64,000 nucleotides of DNA from Alphaproteobacteria bacterium (GCA_030750865.1 JASMHE010000008.1:620001-684000), one strand, 5' to 3'; shown: positions 46,049 to 56,037, counted from the first letter of the stretch. The notes: generated by a model not told the origin, from the sequence alone. Translations and numbers: made by a program.

Positions 46049-46100
46049 CTAGCACCCTAGCACCACAAGATGGCGCAAGCCTATGGCACACTATGGCACA
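46049..46100. repeat. Two perfect short tandem duplications downstream of ade
   Basis: CTAGCACC is repeated head to tail at 46049-46056 and 46057-46064, and CTATGGCACA at 46081-46090 and 46091-46100. Both begin soon after the ade stop codon. The rest of the 294-base spacer up to recA holds only the terminator. Confidence 0.8.
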
Positions 46101-46230
46101 GTACGAGCCGTGACCAGTATAGCCCACAAGCACAGGCAAGAGAAAAGCGCGGCCTGACACGCACCACGACAGCACGGATTACAAAGGCACGCACCCCGAA
46201 AACACACAACACGACGCGCACAATCATAAT

Positions 46231-46269
46231 AAAACGCCCCGCTCCCGCAGGAGAAGGGCGTTTTCTTTT
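46231..46269. terminator. Terminator between ade and recA
   Basis: AAAACGCCC and GGGCGTTTT pair around a loop of about 16 bases that itself can pair (CTCC/GGAG). T or A runs flank both sides, so it can serve convergent ade and recA. Confidence 0.75.
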
Positions 46270-46330
46270 ATCTAAAGTCTTCGGTAAGGCGCACGCGTGG
46301 ATTAGCGCACACCGACACTTATATTGTTTT

Positions 46331-47482
46331 TTATTCTTTGTCTTTCTTTGGCGTTTCGGCCTTCTCATCCGTTTCTGCAGCCGGTGCCTCAGGCGGATTG
46401 TCCTGATCAAGACCAACCAACATTGCATCCGCCACAAGACCCGCATTTTTACGGATTTTCGCTTCGATTTCATTCGCAACGTCCGGATTTTCCCGCAAGA
46501 AGTTTTTCGAATTCTCGCGGCCCTGCCCCATACGCTGATCACCATAAGAGAACCACGCACCGGATTTTTCAACAATATTGCCCTGTACACCCAGATCCAG
46601 CAATTCACCGAGTTTGGAGATGCCTTCGCCGTACATGATATCGAATTCCACCTGACGGAAAGGAGGCGCCATTTTGTTTTTCACAACCTTCACGCGGGTC
46701 TGGTTTCCGACAACAATGTCACGATCCTTGATCGAACCGATACGGCGGATATCCATACGCACAGATGAATAGAATTTCAGCGCGTTACCGCCTGTTGTTG
46801 TTTCCGGTGACCCAAACATGACACCGATTTTCATACGAATTTGGTTAATGAAGATCACCACACAATTCGATTTTGAAATCGACCCTGTCAATTTACGCAA
46901 AGCCTGCGACATCAAACGTGCCTGAAGCCCGACATGTGTATCACCCATTTCGCCTTCAAGCTCAGCTTTCGGCACAAGCGCGGCGACCGAGTCAACCACC
47001 AGCACGTCCAGCGCACCCGAGCGCACCAGCGTATCGGCAATTTCAAGAGCCTGTTCACCGGCATCGGGCTGTGAAATCAAAAGATCATCAACCTGCACCC
47101 CAAGCTTACGGGCGTAAGACGGGTCAAGCGCATGCTCGGCATCCACAATGGCACATGTTCCGCCCAGCTTTTGCGCTTCGGCCATGACGTGTAGTGCAAG
47201 TGTCGTCTTACCGGAGCTTTCCGGTCCGTAAATTTCCGTGATACGACCGCGCGGCAAACCACCAATCCCGAGACCGATATCCAGCCCCAGCGATCCCGTT
47301 GAAACCGCTTCGATTTCGTTGGGTTTGTGTTCGCCATTCAGCTTCATGATCGAACCTTTACCAAAGGCGCGTTCGATCTGCGTTAATGCAGCATCCAATG
47401 CTTTTTGTTTTTCTGAATTCTGTGCGCTCATATTTGCCCCCGAATCTTTCTTATTTGCGGCTTTTAACTGTGTAACACTCAT
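46331..47482 (-). CDS. recA: Recombinase RecA
   Basis: Forms the filament for homologous recombination and induces the SOS response. 383 residues from the ATG at 47482, which has AAGGAG nine bases ahead. Walker [10 protein letters not shown] at 86-94, Walker B in [13 protein letters not shown], the loop 1 and loop 2 regions ([31 protein letters not shown]), and an acidic C-terminus ([14 protein letters not shown]). A second ATG with a GGGGG stretch ahead, at residue 18, is also possible. Confidence 0.97.
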   Translation of the reverse strand: MSVTQLKAANKKDSGANMSAQNSEKQKALDAALTQIERAFGKGSIMKLNGEHKPNEIEAVSTGSLGLDIGLGIGGLPRGRITEIYGPESSGKTTLALHVMAEAQKLGGTCAIVDAEHALDPSYARKLGVQVDDLLISQPDAGEQALEIADTLVRSGALDVLVVDSVAALVPKAELEGEMGDTHVGLQARLMSQALRKLTGSISKSNCVVIFINQIRMKIGVMFGSPETTTGGNALKFYSSVRMDIRRIGSIKDRDIVVGNQTRVKVVKNKMAPPFRQVEFDIMYGEGISKLGELLDLGVQGNIVEKSGAWFSYGDQRMGQGRENSKNFLRENPDVANEIEAKIRKNAGLVADAMLVGLDQDNPPEAPAAETDEKAETPKKDKE

Positions 47483-47610
47483 TTGTAGCTCCTTTTGTGA
47501 TCGCATAGATAGGTGCTGATTGCAACGCTATCCGGTCGGTTGAATTGTTTCGTCAACGAGAATTTTCTGAAGACAATAGTACACGCTTTGTTCTCACTTA
47601 CAAGCAAAAA

Positions 47611-47625
47611 GAACAAAAATGGAAC
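47611..47625 (-). promoter_or_regulatory. LexA (SOS) box upstream of recA
   Basis: The minus strand reads GTTCCATTTTTGTTC, an exact GTTC-N7-GTTC direct repeat, the LexA site of many alphaproteobacteria. It lies 129 bases before the recA start. No copy was seen before uvrA or ssb. Confidence 0.75.
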
Positions 47626-47695
47626 AATTTATTTTAAGCAAGAACACACCCGCCGATAGGAACATCGCACAGGAAACAGAAAAAACGCTTTATTA

Positions 47696-50206
47696 TCAGG
47701 TATCAAGAACCTCTTTCACCTTTGCGGCAAGCTGCTTCAAGGTGAACGGTTTTGCCAGGAACCATATATTTTCACCCATATGGTCCTTGAGTTTTTCTTC
47801 CGTATAGCCGGACATGAAGATGATTTTAAGATCAGGATTCTCTTCGCGCATCTTGGCGGCCAGCGTCGGCCCGTCCATATCGGGCATAATCACGTCCGTC
47901 ACAAGCAGGTCAAGGGAATGAATATCTTCGGTTTTCAGGATATCAAGCGCCGATTCGCCGCCATTGGCGTCCATGACCTCGTACCCTTTGTTCGACAAAG
48001 CGCGGCTGCTGAACGTGCGCACGGCATCTTCGTCTTCCACAAGCAGGATACGCGCCGTTCCGGTCAAATCCTGCGCTTCGTCTTTCACATCTTTTGCATC
48101 ACTTTCCGAATCGTCTTCTTCGGAGGCCGTCGGCAAATAAATCGTAAAGGTCGTTCCCTGCTCGACCACACTTTCAACACCGAGATAACCGCCCGTCTGG
48201 CGCACGATACCGTAAACCGTCGCAAGGCCAAGTCCTGTGCCTTGCCCGACTTCTTTTGTGGTGAAGAACGGTTCAAAAATACGGCCCAGATTTTCATCGG
48301 TAATACCGCAGCCCGTATCGGTCACGGCGATCGACACCCATTCACCGGGCGGCATTGTATCACCACTGCCAAGATCGAAAGGCCCGTCATTTTTCAACAA
48401 GCCCGTTTCGATCTTCAAATGCCCCGATCCATCCATTGCATCACGTGCATTCACCGCCAAATTCATCAAGACCTGTTCAATCTGGCCCATATCGACCTTA
48501 ATCAATCCGGCATCCTGTCCGTGCAGGACTTCCAGCTCGATCGACGCCCCGATCAAACGGCGCAACAAGTGTGATACTTCCGACAAAATATCAGACACGT
48601 CATGCACACGCGGCCGTAATGTTTGCTGACGCGAGAACGCCAGAAGCTGACGTACCAGATTGGCCGCACGGTTCGAATTTTGTTTGATCTGCATGATATC
48701 GGAAAAGGACGGATCGCCGGGTTTGTGACGCAACAACAGCAGATCACAGAACCCGATCATCGCCGTCAGCAAGTTATTAAAGTCGTGCGCAACACCGCCT
48801 GCAAGCTGCCCGATCGCCTGCATTTTCTGTGACTGGACAAATTGCGCCTCCAGCGCTTTTTGATCTGTCAGGTCAATAAAGTGAAGCGCAAGATGCTTGT
48901 CCTGCCCTTCAATCCGGCGGGCATACATCTGCACGGTTACTTCATGCCCTTCTTTGGCAATCATGCGGACCTCGATCGGTGTCATGGAACGGCGATCATC
49001 GAATTCGATCGTATCCAGCGCCCGAATCGTCTTCTCGCGCACATCTTCGGGCAATAAATCTTTGAGCGGCTTTTCGGCAAGTTCTTTCATGTCATAGCCG
49101 ATCAACTTCGAAAAAGCAGGGTTAAAGTCGTTAATCACGCCTTTCTGATTCACGATGGCAATCCCGAGCGGCGCTTCTTCGAAGAAACGCTGGAAGCGGT
49201 CTTCTGACATTTTCAAGGCCTGATACATTTCACGTTCGGCCGTCATGTCATGCAAAACGCCGCGCGTGCGGACAATACCGTTACCTTCATGGACAACCGC
49301 CTGACTGATGGATGCCGTGAATGTGCGGCCGCCATGCCCCTTCATCACGACTTCGGCAATTTGCTTGGCCCCGCCATTTTCAATCACATCATAGGGATTT
49401 GCATTTTCCGGTACATTTTCAAAATAGGTATGTAATGTGCGCGTCTGCATAATGGTGCGGATATCATCACCAAGCCAGCGCGCAAGGGTCGCATTCACAA
49501 ACACAAAACGGCCTTTTTCATCAACGGAAAAGAACCCGACCGGCGCGTTATCGGTGAAATCAATCAGCTTTTCACGTTCATCCCGTACAGCCCGTTCAAT
49601 CGCATGGCGCTCGGTAATATCATCAATCCGCCAATGCACATATCCGGCCCAACCGGCAATTGGCTGCGCTGTGACCTGATACCAGACCGGATGTTCTTCG
49701 AAACGGCTTTCAATTTCGATGGAATCCGTCAGACCGCGAAAGGCCTGATCGGCCAGAAAACGGAAATGCGCGCGCGCTTCTTCGTCTTTATCAAATAATT
49801 TTGATAAAGACACCAAAGACGGCGCACCGATTTTTATACAGAGCCGTTCGAATTTTTGATTACAATACACCGTATTATCTGCCGCATCGGTAATCAGGCG
49901 TGCGCCGCGACTACCCTCCAGCACTTCGTAAATCAGGCTGTCATGCTTGCGTTTTTTGCGTATTACATGCACCACATAGGCCACAGCCGACACGACCGCA
50001 CCGACAACAACCGCAATCAATAATCCCTTTGCAACATAGACAAACGGATAATCCAGCACGAATAATCCCAGCACAACCCACGCCGCACACAGCACGGCAA
50101 ACAGAACCGGCGCATGCCACCGGAACCGTGATTTCTTTTCCAGAAATTGTTCACGATCCGTGGTGCGGTGATATTTCTCAATAAATTCAGAATGGTCGAT
50201 TGTCAT
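47696..50206 (-). CDS. cckA: Cell-cycle hybrid histidine kinase CckA
   Basis: Phosphorelay kinase/phosphatase controlling CtrA through ChpT. 836 residues: two membrane helices at about 30-50 and 57-80, three PAS domains (about 95-205, 215-330, 335-455), dimerisation domain with His474 in [11 protein letters not shown], the near-invariant [15 protein letters not shown] and [14 protein letters not shown], an ATPase domain ([19 protein letters not shown]), and a receiver with Asp771 in [12 protein letters not shown]. The adjacent fliQ-fliR-flhB order, which I recall also in Caulobacter, supports the name. Own promoter likely in the 27-base gap or from upstream flhB. Confidence 0.95.
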   Translation of the reverse strand: MTIDHSEFIEKYHRTTDREQFLEKKSRFRWHAPVLFAVLCAAWVVLGLFVLDYPFVYVAKGLLIAVVVGAVVSAVAYVVHVIRKKRKHDSLIYEVLEGSRGARLITDAADNTVYCNQKFERLCIKIGAPSLVSLSKLFDKDEEARAHFRFLADQAFRGLTDSIEIESRFEEHPVWYQVTAQPIAGWAGYVHWRIDDITERHAIERAVRDEREKLIDFTDNAPVGFFSVDEKGRFVFVNATLARWLGDDIRTIMQTRTLHTYFENVPENANPYDVIENGGAKQIAEVVMKGHGGRTFTASISQAVVHEGNGIVRTRGVLHDMTAEREMYQALKMSEDRFQRFFEEAPLGIAIVNQKGVINDFNPAFSKLIGYDMKELAEKPLKDLLPEDVREKTIRALDTIEFDDRRSMTPIEVRMIAKEGHEVTVQMYARRIEGQDKHLALHFIDLTDQKALEAQFVQSQKMQAIGQLAGGVAHDFNNLLTAMIGFCDLLLLRHKPGDPSFSDIMQIKQNSNRAANLVRQLLAFSRQQTLRPRVHDVSDILSEVSHLLRRLIGASIELEVLHGQDAGLIKVDMGQIEQVLMNLAVNARDAMDGSGHLKIETGLLKNDGPFDLGSGDTMPPGEWVSIAVTDTGCGITDENLGRIFEPFFTTKEVGQGTGLGLATVYGIVRQTGGYLGVESVVEQGTTFTIYLPTASEEDDSESDAKDVKDEAQDLTGTARILLVEDEDAVRTFSSRALSNKGYEVMDANGGESALDILKTEDIHSLDLLVTDVIMPDMDGPTLAAKMREENPDLKIIFMSGYTEEKLKDHMGENIWFLAKPFTLKQLAAKVKEVLDT

Positions 50207-50233
50207 ACTCGTATCGCTCTATCATATAAACTT

Positions 50234-51310
50234 CTAATTTAAACGTCCTTTTAATCCAAATACATAGGAAATAATCTCTGCAACGGCTTTATAATGCTCG
50301 GTGGGGATAATTTCATCAACATCGACCGTATCAAACAATGCCCGCGCCAGCGGCCTGTTTTCATACAGCGTAATATCATGTTCTTTGGCAATCTCACGAA
50401 TACGCAGCGCGACTTCGTCAATCCCTTTGGCCACGCAGACCGGCGCATCCATTGTATCGGGATCATACTGCAGGGCGATGGAATAGTGAGTCGGGTTTGT
50501 GATGACCACATCGGCCTGCGGCACATTCTGGATCATCCGTTGCTGGGCGCGCTGCTGGCGCAATTGCCGCAACTTGCCTTTAATTTCCGGATCACCTTCA
50601 GATTGCTTATATTCGTCTTTCACTTCCTGCTTGGTCATTCGCATTTTCATGTAATGCTCATGCCGCTGGAACACCAAATCCATCAAGGCAATGATTGTCA
50701 TCACAATCAACACCCCTGTCATCAACCGCAAAAACAGCGTCATCAACTCTTGCAACACCAGAATCAACGGTAGCCCGATCATATGATCAATCTGGCCATA
50801 GAACGGCTTGATCAGAATGAACCCGACCAAGGCAATAACCGAAATTTTTGAAACACCCTTTAGAAATTCCACAATCGACTTTTTCGAAAATAAGCGCTTC
50901 GCCCCTTCGAGTGGTGAAATCTTGCTGAGTTTCGGTTTAATCGATTCGGCGGAAAAGAGCGGTCCGACCTGTAAAAGCGGCCCGAGGATGGCCGCAACAA
51001 ATAAAATCAATAGCGGAAACAACAACATCATACCGACCGTCAGGACCCCTTCACGGAAAATCGTCGTGACGCCCTCCGGCAATTCCGGCATCTGGTCTGA
51101 ATTTTCAATAAAAAGTTTTAAATGATCTTTCAGGCGCGACATAAAGCTGGGCCCCATCGTGGCCACAACAATTGTAGAGGCCAGCAACATCACCCAGCTA
51201 TTCACCTCGCGGGAATTGGCGACCTGCCCTTTGCGGCGGGATTCATCCAGCTTTTTCTGGGTAGGTTCTTCGGTTTTCTGTGAATCGTCCGGCTGTTCTC
51301 CGTCTGACAT
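50234..51310 (-). CDS. flhB: Flagellar export switch protein FlhB
   Basis: Substrate-specificity switch of the flagellar type III export gate. 358 residues: basic N-terminus (KTEEPTQKKLDESRRKGQV), four membrane helices (about 32-215), and a cytoplasmic domain with the self-cleaving NPTH at 272-275 (ITNPTHYSIALQY), ending VAEIISYVFGLKG. A separate gene further along encodes a paralogue of this last domain. It follows fliR by 15 bases. Confidence 0.96.
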   Translation of the reverse strand: MSDGEQPDDSQKTEEPTQKKLDESRRKGQVANSREVNSWVMLLASTIVVATMGPSFMSRLKDHLKLFIENSDQMPELPEGVTTIFREGVLTVGMMLLFPLLILFVAAILGPLLQVGPLFSAESIKPKLSKISPLEGAKRLFSKKSIVEFLKGVSKISVIALVGFILIKPFYGQIDHMIGLPLILVLQELMTLFLRLMTGVLIVMTIIALMDLVFQRHEHYMKMRMTKQEVKDEYKQSEGDPEIKGKLRQLRQQRAQQRMIQNVPQADVVITNPTHYSIALQYDPDTMDAPVCVAKGIDEVALRIREIAKEHDITLYENRPLARALFDTVDVDEIIPTEHYKAVAEIISYVFGLKGRLN

Positions 51311-51325
51311 GCGTGCGCGCTCCCC

Positions 51326-52102
51326 TTATCCCAGACTAAACAGATACACCAGACCGTTTTCAAAACGACTGATCCAGAAAAGCATTATAACAGAAACCGT
51401 ACCAAATAAGGTCAGCATCGAAAGCAGAATTTGGATCGGCAACGACAGAATAAAGACCTGAATTTGCGGCATCAGACGGGTTAAAACCCCCATACCGATA
51501 TACACCAGAAGCGACATCACCATAAACGGTGCAGACATCTGCACCCCGATCAGAAAGCTTTGCGATACGGTTGCAGCGACCATCTCGCTCATATCCGCCG
51601 TATCGGGAATATTGCCGAGCGGGAACAAATCGTAACTGCCGATAATGCCGTAAATCAGCAAGTGATGCATATTGGTTGCAAATAAAATCAGCATCCCTGT
51701 GATCGAAAAGAGCGCACCGATAATCGACCCTTGCGCCGAAGAACTGGGATTAAAGATTTGCGCGTTACCAAGACCTGACATAAATGAAATCACCATCCCG
51801 GCCGTATCCAGTGCCGCCATCAAAATCCGTGCAATCGTTCCGATAAAAATACCGATAATGAATTCCGCAACCAGCAACACCGCCAGCGTTGCCATCGGCG
51901 GCAAAGGTGACGGCATATATTGCGATACAAACGGTGACAGTGCCAACGAGATTCCCAGCGCCACCACAAGACGCACACGCTGCGGCGTGAAACTGTCACC
52001 AAGCCCCGGCATAATCATCAATGCCGAACCGATCCTGACAAATGTCAGGATGAAGGCGAAAACGCCGTTCGTTACAAAGTCTTGTAGTGTCATTTCTAAC
52101 AT
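51326..52102 (-). CDS. fliR: Flagellar export protein FliR
   Basis: Inner-membrane part of the FliPQR export gate. 258 residues from the ATG at 52102, the normal length for the family; the frame extends 11 codons further upstream. Six hydrophobic stretches; GLGDSFTPQRVRLVVALGISLAL and PVMVMSLL-like later parts are typical. The stop lies 15 bases before flhB, so the two are co-transcribed. Confidence 0.93.
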   Translation of the reverse strand: MLEMTLQDFVTNGVFAFILTFVRIGSALMIMPGLGDSFTPQRVRLVVALGISLALSPFVSQYMPSPLPPMATLAVLLVAEFIIGIFIGTIARILMAALDTAGMVISFMSGLGNAQIFNPSSSAQGSIIGALFSITGMLILFATNMHHLLIYGIIGSYDLFPLGNIPDTADMSEMVAATVSQSFLIGVQMSAPFMVMSLLVYIGMGVLTRLMPQIQVFILSLPIQILLSMLTLFGTVSVIMLFWISRFENGLVYLFSLG

Positions 52103-52215
52103 GAATCCATCATAAAAGCTTAAGAACGCCGACACAAACCCAAATATAGGCTTCTCCCGCGCAAAACGACGTTTTCATGCGCATGGCGTCAGATAAATGA
52201 TATCAGATGATTGAA

Positions 52216-52479
52216 TTACATCGACGAAATACGGTCCGCGATAATCTGCATGAAGTTCTGCATAATAGAAATCATACTGGGAAACATCACGGCAATGGCG
52301 GTAAAGATCGCCAGAATTTTCGGCACGAAGACCAGTGTCATTTCCTGAATTTGTGTCAAAGCCTGGAACAGTGCCACGATCACACCAATACACAATCCGA
52401 TCAGCATCGGCGGCGCGCCAATCTGCAGCACCAGAAAAAGTGCATGCCGCAGTAAATCTATGATTTCGCCTTGTTCCAT
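52216..52479 (-). CDS. fliQ: Flagellar export protein FliQ
   Basis: 87 residues, two membrane helices (about 15-40 and 50-75), with IGAPPMLIGLCIGVIVALFQALTQIQE spanning the family signature (first 20 or so shown by GAPPMLIGLCIG and FQALTQIQEMTL). Forms the FliPQR gate. About 110 bases separate it from fliR, containing no gene. Confidence 0.94.
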   Translation of the reverse strand: MEQGEIIDLLRHALFLVLQIGAPPMLIGLCIGVIVALFQALTQIQEMTLVFVPKILAIFTAIAVMFPSMISIMQNFMQIIADRISSM

Positions 52480-52640
52480 TGTACTACCCTTAATTCATGC
52501 CGCAACAGTGATATCACGACATCATGTCTTAACACGGCAACTATAGCACAGCTTTTTTTGAATGTCTTGAGGGCTTGATCGTCTTATCCCGCCAGAATAC
52601 CGTTATCCGCAAGCAACCGGCCCATGTCCCAGGCCGCGTA

Positions 52641-52955
52641 TTATATCGGCATTCTCATAATTTCCTGATAGGCGCTGATCATGCGATCACGCACAGCGAC
52701 AACTGTTTGCAATGTAATTTCCGCTTTGTTCACCGCATCAACAACAGCAGCAATATCCGCATCACCCGTAATGGCCGATGCACTCGCTTTTTCACTGTTT
52801 CGCACGGTTTCAACCGCATCAGACAGGCCTTCTTTGACCATGTTGCCGAATGACACGCCATCTTTATCCGAGGCAACGCCCTTATCAGCGCCGATATTTT
52901 GCGCTGTCTTGTAAATATTTGCTGCTGCTGCCGTGTTTACTTTATCAATTGCCAT
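52641..52955 (-). CDS. fliE: Flagellar hook-basal body protein FliE
   Basis: 104 residues; connects the MS ring to the proximal rod. The C-terminal half (NKAEITLQTVVAVRDRMISAYQEIMRMPI in two parts, about 76-104) is the FliE signature; the first half is Ala/Asp-rich. It follows flgC by 40 bases in the flgB-flgC-fliE order usual for the rod operon. 160 bases to fliQ hold no recognised gene. Confidence 0.93.
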   Translation of the reverse strand: MAIDKVNTAAAANIYKTAQNIGADKGVASDKDGVSFGNMVKEGLSDAVETVRNSEKASASAITGDADIAAVVDAVNKAEITLQTVVAVRDRMISAYQEIMRMPI

Positions 52956-52995
52956 TTTTAAAACTCCTACCCTCTATTATACGCCTTTCAAGTGC

Positions 52996-53409
52996 TTAAC
53001 GCAAAAGGTCTATTGTCTGCATCATCATCGTTCTGCTTTGCTCGATCATACCGAGGTTTGCTTCATATGTGCGCTGTGCTTCGCGCATATCCATTGCTTC
53101 GATCAACGGATTTACGTTCGGCAAACGGACATAGCCTTGCTCGTTCGCGCCCGGATGATCCGGCATAAATTTCAGCGGGTATGGCTCTTTTGTTTCCTGT
53201 TCGACTTTATCGACCTGCACCTTGTTAACCCCGATCTCACGGTCCAGTTCGTTTTTAAATGTCACGACCTTGCGTGTATATGGATCTTCTTCCGGTGTCG
53301 GCGCCGCTGTGTTTGCGTTCGCCATATTCTCTGAAATCACCCGCATACGCGTCCCCTGCGCGCGCATACCGTATGAAGAGATTGTCATTGCTTCGAATAA
53401 ATCACTCAT
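52996..53409 (-). CDS. flgC: Flagellar basal-body rod protein FlgC
   Basis: 137 residues. N-terminal ISSYGMRAQGTRMRVISENMANANT is the rod/hook-family helix with the ANANT-type motif, and the C-terminus EAQRTYEANLGMIEQSRTMMM is the matching helix. Secreted proximal-rod subunit. Second gene of flgB-flgC-fliE. Confidence 0.95.
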   Translation of the reverse strand: MSDLFEAMTISSYGMRAQGTRMRVISENMANANTAAPTPEEDPYTRKVVTFKNELDREIGVNKVQVDKVEQETKEPYPLKFMPDHPGANEQGYVRLPNVNPLIEAMDMREAQRTYEANLGMIEQSRTMMMQTIDLLR

Positions 53410-53458
53410 TGTTTGTTACTCCTTAATCCTTACCCGTTTTGAACCCGTTTTTTATTGA

Positions 53459-53878
53459 TTATCGTGCGCCCTGTCCGATGGCCGTGCGCAGCATGTTCAT
53501 GTTTTTCATGTACAGATTTGATGTCATTGTGTAATCCATCGTTGTCTGTGCGGCTTTCATCATCTGTTCTTCCAGAATGACCGCGTTTCCTGATGGTGAC
53601 ACTTCATACGCATGAGACTGTTTTTTGGCGCTAAAATCATCCAAGACTTTGCCGCGTGCGCTGAAATGCTCTGAATCCGTGCCGCCCAGACGCACGCTTT
53701 TTGTTTTGCCTTGCGCACTTTCAAGCACCGCACCGAAATCGATAGGCTTTAAATCCTGTGGCTTGTAATTCGGTGTATCCGCATTTGCAATGTTCTGCGA
53801 AATAACGGTCTGGCGCTGGTTCAGATAGCGCATCTTGGCCGAAAGTCCCTGAAAAAGTCCGATATTATCTATTGTCAT
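53459..53878 (-). CDS. flgB: Flagellar basal-body rod protein FlgB
   Basis: 139 residues. LSAKMRYLNQRQTVISQNIANADTPNY marks the family (NIANADTP), and the C-terminal YTMTSNLYMKNMNMLRTAIGQ is the second coiled helix. First gene of the rod operon, divergent from the FlhB-paralogue/fliO/fliP run; the 107 bases between hold both promoters. Confidence 0.95.
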   Translation of the reverse strand: MTIDNIGLFQGLSAKMRYLNQRQTVISQNIANADTPNYKPQDLKPIDFGAVLESAQGKTKSVRLGGTDSEHFSARGKVLDDFSAKKQSHAYEVSPSGNAVILEEQMMKAAQTTMDYTMTSNLYMKNMNMLRTAIGQGAR

Positions 53879-53985
53879 TGCTCTTACCCTATGTCTTTGT
53901 ATAATTATTGTTCAGATGCGTATTTTTACGCTTTTTCCCACTTCTACAGGGAAATGTTGCAGAAACCGTGCCAAAAGGGATCAAC

Positions 53986-54465
53986 ATGGCTGATGACTAC
54001 GGAGAAAAAGAAGAGAGCTCCATAACCCATTCAAATATAAAGAAAAAACCAAAGAACCCTGTCGCAGTCTCCATTGACGATGCCAAGAAAAAAGGCGATT
54101 TACCGACCATTTCTGCCGCCGGACGGGGAAAAATTGCCGAGCAAATTTTGCAGCTTGCCTTTGAAAACGACATCAAAGTGCGTGAAGACAGCGCGCTGGC
54201 CGAAATGCTGGCCAACATCGAACTCAACAGCCCCATCCCGTCAGAAGCCTTCATGGCTGTTGCAGAAATCATGTCATATGTTTATAAAGCCAATGGAGCA
54301 GAAAATCCTTTTGATACTGTATTACAGGAGGAAATTTTGCGGGCCTATGAAGATCATATGCCCGAGACCACCGAAAATAAAAATACAGAAACCGGCAGCC
54401 CCGACAACGCTGACACCGATACGCAAAAAACGGGCCATCAGGCCGACACGCAAACAGAGGAGTAA
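53986..54465 (+). CDS. FlhB C-terminal-domain paralogue (FhlB-like)
   Basis: 159 residues with no membrane segment. Residues about 25-110 align with the cytoplasmic domain of FlhB: PVAVSIDDAKKKGDLPTISAAG, IAEQILQLAFENDIKVREDSALAEMLANIEL, and VAEIMSYVYKANG. The NPTH autocleavage motif is absent; NPVAV stands in its place. The C-terminal 45 residues are Thr/Glu/Asn-rich and disordered. FhlB proteins can stand in for the cleaved FlhB domain in other bacteria, so a role in export switching is plausible. The ATG at 53986 is preferred (AAAGGG ahead) over one 78 bases earlier. Confidence 0.88.
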   Translation: MADDYGEKEESSITHSNIKKKPKNPVAVSIDDAKKKGDLPTISAAGRGKIAEQILQLAFENDIKVREDSALAEMLANIELNSPIPSEAFMAVAEIMSYVYKANGAENPFDTVLQEEILRAYEDHMPETTENKNTETGSPDNADTDTQKTGHQADTQTEE

Positions 54466-54468
54466 AGG

Positions 54469-54861
54469 ATGGACGTTATCGAACTGGATCAAATATTGCG
54501 ATTTGCATTTTCGCTCATTCTGGTGCTGTGCCTGATGGGGATTCTGGCGCTTATCCTGAAGAAAATAAACGCCGGATCATCACACATCAAAACCAAAGAA
54601 AGACGGCTTTCCATCATCGAAACCCTGCATATTTCACCGAAAACAAAGCTGTTTCTGGTTGCCTGCGATCATAAAAACTATCTGATTTGCTCCGGCCCGC
54701 ACGGTGAAACGGTTGTTGATCCGTCCATTTATCCGCCACATTCATTCACATCGGGCGACGACGAATTAAAAACAAAAATTGAAACATCCGGAGAATCAAC
54801 GCAAACTGCTTCTTCATCATCACCAACGGGATTAAGAGCACCCAAAAAGAACGCACTGTAA
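54469..54861 (+). CDS. fliO: Flagellar biosynthesis protein FliO
   Basis: 130 residues. One membrane helix at about 8-30, then a short beta-rich cytoplasmic domain with RRLSIIETLHISPKTKLFLVACDHKNYLI, the FliO pattern, and a Ser/Thr-rich tail. FliO helps assemble FliP. Position directly before fliP and four bases after the FlhB-paralogue stop (GAGGAG ahead) supports the call; the family is weakly conserved. Confidence 0.85.
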   Translation: MDVIELDQILRFAFSLILVLCLMGILALILKKINAGSSHIKTKERRLSIIETLHISPKTKLFLVACDHKNYLICSGPHGETVVDPSIYPPHSFTSGDDELKTKIETSGESTQTASSSSPTGLRAPKKNAL

Positions 54862-54883
54862 CAGCTCACCACAGGGATTATTC

Positions 54884-55732
54884 ATGTCATCACCTCTTCA
54901 GCAAAAACAGCTTCGGCCTACATTTGATATGAAGCGCTTTGTCACAATCAGCGCCTCTTTGTTTTTGTTTATGGTGATTGCGACATGGCTGATTTCGTTG
55001 TTTAACCCTGCACTGGCACAGGCACTCACACTTGATCTGGGGCCGGATGCCGAAAATGGCAGTGTCACCGGACGCCTGATCCAGATTGTCGCAGTCATGA
55101 CAATTTTGTCACTGGCCCCGTCGATCCTGATCATGATGACATCCTTTACCCGTATCATCGTCGTGCTATCGTTCCTGAGAACCGCGATGGGTATTCAGCA
55201 AACACCGCCGAATACCGTGCTTATTTCACTGGCGCTTTTCCTGACCTTTTTTATCATGAGCCCAACTATTCAGCGGGCCTATGTTGATGGCGTCGAACCG
55301 CTTGTACGCGAAGAAATTGACGAAATCACCGCCTTTGAACGCGCCACACAGCCTTTTAAAGAGTTCATGGCCGTTCACGTGCGCGAAGATGATCTGCTAC
55401 TGTTCCTTGATATTGCAGAGATCGAAGACCCGCAAACACTGGACGATATTCCATTGCAAACCCTTATTCCGGCTTTCATGATCTCGGAACTGCGACGTGC
55501 CTTTGAAATCGGCTTCATGCTGTTTCTACCGTTCTTGATCATTGATATGGTGACGGCCTCTATCCTGATGTCGATGGGTATGATGATGCTGCCGCCGATC
55601 ATGATTTCATTGCCGTTCAAGATTGTCTTCTTCGTGTTGGTTGATGGCTGGTATCTGATTACAGGCTCACTGGTCCGCAGCTTTGAAGGCACGGCGGCAA
55701 CGGCCGCTATCCCCCTCGGCGGCGGTGGTTAG
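54884..55732 (+). CDS. fliP: Flagellar export protein FliP
   Basis: 282 residues. Signal-type first helix with a cleavable end near 45 (PALAQALTL), then MTSFTRIIVVLSFLRTAMGIQQTPPN (signature) around 92-117, and PAFMISELRRAFEIGFMLFLPFLIIDMV. Forms the pentameric core of the export gate with FliQ and FliR. Ends the FlhB-paralogue-fliO-fliP run. Confidence 0.96.
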   Translation: MSSPLQQKQLRPTFDMKRFVTISASLFLFMVIATWLISLFNPALAQALTLDLGPDAENGSVTGRLIQIVAVMTILSLAPSILIMMTSFTRIIVVLSFLRTAMGIQQTPPNTVLISLALFLTFFIMSPTIQRAYVDGVEPLVREEIDEITAFERATQPFKEFMAVHVREDDLLLFLDIAEIEDPQTLDDIPLQTLIPAFMISELRRAFEIGFMLFLPFLIIDMVTASILMSMGMMMLPPIMISLPFKIVFFVLVDGWYLITGSLVRSFEGTAATAAIPLGGGG

Positions 55733-55821
55733 AAATACACGCGATACACTTAGTCATGACAGGAGAGCAGCGCGCATAGACCTGCGCAGTGCCGCGTGCT
55801 CCATCTGCGCGCATTCTCTCT

Positions 55822-55893
55822 CTTATGCTTCTCTATGAACCGGATAGCACGCAAATCAGTGCCCCTTATGCTTCTCTTATGCCTCCCTTATGC
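55822..55893. repeat. 11-base tandem repeats with CTTATGC core
   Basis: CTTATGC occurs at 55822, 55865, 55876 and 55887; the last three are spaced exactly 11 bases apart as units of CTTATGC plus four variable pyrimidine-rich bases. The 305-base spacer between the convergent fliP and TPR gene otherwise shows only G+C-rich filler and no frame, tRNA or clear terminator. Confidence 0.75.
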
Positions 55894-56037
55894 ACGCTTC
55901 ATGTGTGTGTGACATTACCCGCTACACAACCCGCACGCACAGACCACTTTACGCCTGCCCCTTCTTCCAGGGCCGGATCAGCACGACAAACGTGACGCTT
56001 TGGTACACGTGAGGGTATTCTTGCAAATGATGGTGTA

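Noticed and set aside
52608-52623. Possible sigma-54 promoter (GGGCCGG-N4-TTGCG) upstream of fliQ
   Set aside because: The -24 element is poor and the site lies about 120 bases before fliQ within a stretch that reads like a decayed coding remnant; coincidence is likely.
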